A DNA stretch of 64,000 bases from Halolamina salifodinae (GTDB taxonomy: Archaea > Halobacteriota > Halobacteria > Halobacteriales > Haloferacaceae), in contig NZ_JAGGLC010000003.1 of assembly GCF_017874235.1 (NCBI RefSeq), positions 397,437-461,436 on the forward strand. Direction: 5' to 3'. Shown one piece after another: positions 61,967-64,000 of this stretch. How positions within the stretch are numbered: the stretch's first letter is position 1; each line of letters begins with the position of its first letter. A program made the translations under genes and the position numbers. The notes beneath the pieces are model-generated. The model was given only the letters and a program-made list of their open reading frames with translations. It had not been told where the DNA came from and made no database searches.

Positions 61967-62559
61967 TGCGTCTTCCCGCCATCGTCGTCTGTCTGCTACT
62001 GCTTTCCGCCGGTTGTGCCAGCGTAAGTGGCCCGACTCACACACCAACAGACGAAAATGGAGCAACTGAGACTGCGAACACGCCCGCACATCCCACGACG
62101 CCATCCCCAGACCGATTCTACGTCGATGTTGAACGGATCGAGAAGCTCATTCACGAGAAGATGAACAAGCATCGCGTAGAGAACGGCCTTGAGCCATTAA
62201 CTCGGAACGAATCATTAGATGCCGTCGCCCGGTACAAATCGTGGGACATGGCTCAACGGGATTATTTCGACCACGACGGACCCAACGGAACGTTACATAG
62301 TGATCTACGGGATCGATACGGAACGACATGCGATGAGATTGGACAGAATATCTATAAGGATAAGAATCCGAAACTCTCGTCCGACCCTCAATCGGAATTG
62401 ATGAATACTGAAAATATTTCTGAGGGGGCTGTTTCGTTAATACTCAACTCCTCGGGCCACCGCCAAAACGCCCTCTCTCCCAACTACGACTCTCAGGGAA
62501 TCGGCGTCTTCGTGGACGAAAACGGCTCGGTCTACGTTACGCAGGAGCTCTGCGGCTAG
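61963..62559 (+). CDS. CAP/SCP-domain lipoprotein
   Basis: The 198-residue protein overlaps the end of the PKD protein by 4 nt. It has a Sec lipoprotein signal (VVCLLLLSAGC) and a Thr/Pro linker, then a CAP domain: EKMNKHRVENGLEPLTRNES, the His pair region DYFDHDGPNGTLH, GQNIY and SSGHRQNALSPNYDSQGIGV. CAP domains are secreted and often bind sterols, lipids or proteins. The gene is unusually AT-rich at about 62200-62430. Confidence 0.88.
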   Translation: MMRLPAIVVCLLLLSAGCASVSGPTHTPTDENGATETANTPAHPTTPSPDRFYVDVERIEKLIHEKMNKHRVENGLEPLTRNESLDAVARYKSWDMAQRDYFDHDGPNGTLHSDLRDRYGTTCDEIGQNIYKDKNPKLSSDPQSELMNTENISEGAVSLILNSSGHRQNALSPNYDSQGIGVFVDENGSVYVTQELCG

Positions 62560-63722
62560 TCGTTTCGCGGGCTACTCGGGTGGTACGGCGTGTCGTACTC
62601 GCCCGGGCGGTCGTCGAGCCGATCAGGATTGATCCGGCCACCGAGCAGCATGAAGTCGAGGATCGTCAGGTAGAGCATCGCCTCGACGACCGGGACCGCC
62701 CGCGGCGGAAGAACCGGATCGTGGCGACCGACGACCTGAATCTCCTTCTCCTCGCGGGTCTCCCAGTCGGCGGTCTGCTGAGTTTTCGGAATCGACGTCG
62801 GCGCGTGGAGCGTGAGTTCGCCGAAGATGGGCTGGCCGGTCGTGATGCCGCCCTGCAGCCCGCCGTGATCGTTGCCCACCGGCGTCGGGTCCGGGTCCTC
62901 CTCGCCCTCGGGGAACTCCCAGTCCTCGTTTCGCTCGCTGCCGGTGACCTCACGGGCCTCGCGGCCGAGGCCGTACTGGAACCCCGTCGTCGCCGGCACG
63001 GCGAGCAGCGCCTGCCCGAGTCGGGCCGGGAAGCTGTCGAACCGCGGCGCTCCGAGGCCGCGGGGGACACCCTGTGCCTCGAACTCCACGCTGCCGCCGA
63101 TTGAGTCGCCGGCCTCTTGGTACTCGTCGATCAGGTCGCGCATCTCCGCAGCCGTCTCGGGGTCCGCACAGCGCACCTCGTTCTCCTCGCTGTGTTCAAG
63201 CATCTGCTCGAAGCTCACGTCGGGCGCCTCGATGTCGCCGATCTGGTTGACGTGAGCCTTGACCTGAATGTCGTACTCACTCTGGTCGAGTACCTGTTTG
63301 GCGACGGCGCCGGCGGCGACCCAGTTCACCGTCTCGCGGGCGCTGGAGCGGCCGCCGCCACCCCAGTTTCGCGTGCCGAACTTCGCCGAATAGGTGAAGT
63401 CGCCGTGGCTGGGCCGGGGTGCGGTGACGAACGGCTCGTACTTGCCCGAGCGGGCGTCCTTGTTCTGGATCGTCATCCCGATAGGGGTGCCCGTGGTGTA
63501 GCCGTCCTGCAGCCCCGACTGGATCGTGACTTCGTCCGGTTCACCGCGGCTGGTGGTGATCATCGACTGGCCGGGCTTGCGCCGGTCGAGGTCGCGCTGG
63601 ATGACCTCCTCGTCGAGTTCGACGCCGGCGGGGACGCCGCTGACGGTACAGCCCATCCCCGGGCCGTGACTCTCGCCGTAGGTGGTCACCTGAAACAGGC
63701 GACCGAAGCGATTGCCGTTCAT
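62556..63722 (-). CDS. aroC: Chorismate synthase
   Basis: From ATG 63722 the enzyme has 388 residues (MNGNRFGRLFQVTTYGESHG). It has the FMN/substrate blocks GESHGPGMGCTVSGVPAG, RRKPGQSMITTSRGEPD, SSARETVNWVAAGAVA and the catalytic PVGNDHGGLQGGITTGQP. It makes chorismate, the precursor of aromatic amino acids. Longer frames upstream are artefacts. A TATA box about 25 bp upstream implies a leaderless message. Confidence 0.95.
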   Translation of the reverse strand: MNGNRFGRLFQVTTYGESHGPGMGCTVSGVPAGVELDEEVIQRDLDRRKPGQSMITTSRGEPDEVTIQSGLQDGYTTGTPIGMTIQNKDARSGKYEPFVTAPRPSHGDFTYSAKFGTRNWGGGGRSSARETVNWVAAGAVAKQVLDQSEYDIQVKAHVNQIGDIEAPDVSFEQMLEHSEENEVRCADPETAAEMRDLIDEYQEAGDSIGGSVEFEAQGVPRGLGAPRFDSFPARLGQALLAVPATTGFQYGLGREAREVTGSERNEDWEFPEGEEDPDPTPVGNDHGGLQGGITTGQPIFGELTLHAPTSIPKTQQTADWETREEKEIQVVGRHDPVLPPRAVPVVEAMLYLTILDFMLLGGRINPDRLDDRPGEYDTPYHPSSPRND

Positions 63723-63744
63723 AGGCTGACGTAGAGAGCCGGGC

Positions 63745-63880
63745 TTATAAAGAGCAAGGGGAATACCCGCGCCTAAAGGCACGGGCTGAATCCGGCACTC
63801 AGACCGATAACCCACCGACAACACTCCAGCCGGATATTCTCTCCCCTCGCTCGTTGGTTTTAATACTCTGCTCTTTATAA
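63745..63880. promoter_or_regulatory. Divergent promoters forming a 12-bp inverted repeat
   Basis: TTATAAAGAGCA (63745-63756) and TGCTCTTTATAA (63869-63880) are exact reverse complements. The first is the TATA box of aroC read on the minus strand and the second that of tnpB on the plus strand. Each lies about 25 bp from the corresponding ATG, so both genes appear leaderless. Confidence 0.7.
63766..63785. repeat. Short hairpin, possible IS left-end structure
   Basis: CCCGCGCC and GGCACGGG pair 7 of 8 bases around the loop TAAA. Hairpins of this kind occur at the ends of IS200/IS605-type elements. Its position between aroC and tnpB fits an IS end, but the other end is outside the window. Confidence 0.4.
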
Positions 63881-63901
63881 CATATTATGTACCGCAGAAC
63901 G

Positions 63902-64000
63902 ATGCTGGAGACAACCCGCACCTACGTCGCACGCATCACGAACCACGAACAGGTTCGTGACGACCTCGACCAGTGTGGGTTCTCCGCATCCAAACTGTGG
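63902..64000 (+). CDS. tnpB: TnpB (IS200/IS605, IS1341-type), N-terminal part cut by window edge
   Basis: The visible residues MLETTRTYVARITNHEQVRD and DLDQCGFSASKLW match the N-terminus of haloarchaeal TnpB, the RNA-guided nuclease of IS200/IS605-type elements. ATG 63902 is favoured over the in-frame ATG 63887 because it lies about 25 bp after the TATA box. No tnpA is visible on this side. Confidence 0.85.
   Translation, partial: MLETTRTYVARITNHEQVRDDLDQCGFSASKLW

Noticed and set aside
1..64000. tRNA, rRNA or CRISPR arrays
   Set aside because: No T-loop context outside clear coding genes, no rRNA-like stretch and no regularly spaced direct repeats were seen.

Overview
The window is chromosomal DNA from a halophilic archaeon (class Halobacteria). 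The evidence is high GC coding DNA, very acidic proteins, twin-arginine lipoprotein signals (RR motif followed by a C lipobox), archaeal TATA boxes with many leaderless starts, LysW-dependent arginine biosynthesis, AbrB/PhoU-type phosphate regulation, HalX and bacterio-opsin-activator (HTH_10) regulators, and a haloarchaeal pyruvate:ferredoxin oxidoreductase pair. No rRNA, tRNA or CRISPR array was seen. The identity is inferred from gene content; the species cannot be named.

Layout. 1-2.5 kb: a CaiB-type CoA-transferase cut by the window edge, an erythromycin-esterase-like gene and a tiny zinc-ribbon gene. 2.6-9.9 kb: an HTH_10 regulator followed by a tightly coupled operon for a sugar-type ABC importer, a second CoA-transferase and a LeuA/NifV-like enzyme, then an acetamidase-like gene. 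10.9-20.1 kb (minus strand): a complete arginine pathway, argG, argH, then lysW-argX-argC-argB-argD-argE-argF, most genes overlapping by 4 nt. 20.3-28.7 kb: MFS exporter, aminotransferase, sensor kinase with HalX response regulator, Tat lipoprotein, M20 peptidase, molybdopterin protein. 28.8-33.2 kb: serA, serB and a class V aminotransferase, together a serine pathway. 33.2-39.1 kb (minus strand): pstS-pstC-pstA-pstB-phoU. 39.2-50.2 kb: a DUF2087-like protein, a frameshifted thiamine-binding protein gene, mch, a GTPBP1-like GTPase, HxlR, kinase, methyltransferase, MBF1, tpiA and DNA polymerase IV. 50.3-55.3 kb: a THI5/NMT1-type transport locus with its own ligand-domain regulator. 55.4-59.1 kb: Lrp and porAB. 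59.2-63.7 kb: a secreted PKD/aromatic-repeat protein, a CAP-domain lipoprotein and aroC. The right edge enters a tnpB gene of an IS200/IS605-type element.

The most unusual signal is a family of short palindromic elements inserted in frame inside protein-coding genes. Three copies are exactly 38 bp: two perfect hairpins (6 and 7 bp stems, 3-nt loops) separated by a 6-nt spacer. They lie in the M20 peptidase, serA and the GTPBP1-like GTPase. All three are in the same orientation and the same codon phase, and they encode nearly the same Ser-rich peptide (EE[RQ]SSS..RT.SG). A fourth, 100-bp version in the class V aminotransferase is a chain of four such hairpins with the same short spacers. The stems are conserved while the loops vary. 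This resembles the logic of the Rickettsia palindromic elements, but in an archaeon.

A second notable locus (50.3-55.3 kb) pairs a fused two-domain permease, a lipoprotein binding protein and a binding-protein homologue with no signal peptide. Divergent from them is a regulator that fuses a winged helix to the same kind of ligand-binding domain.
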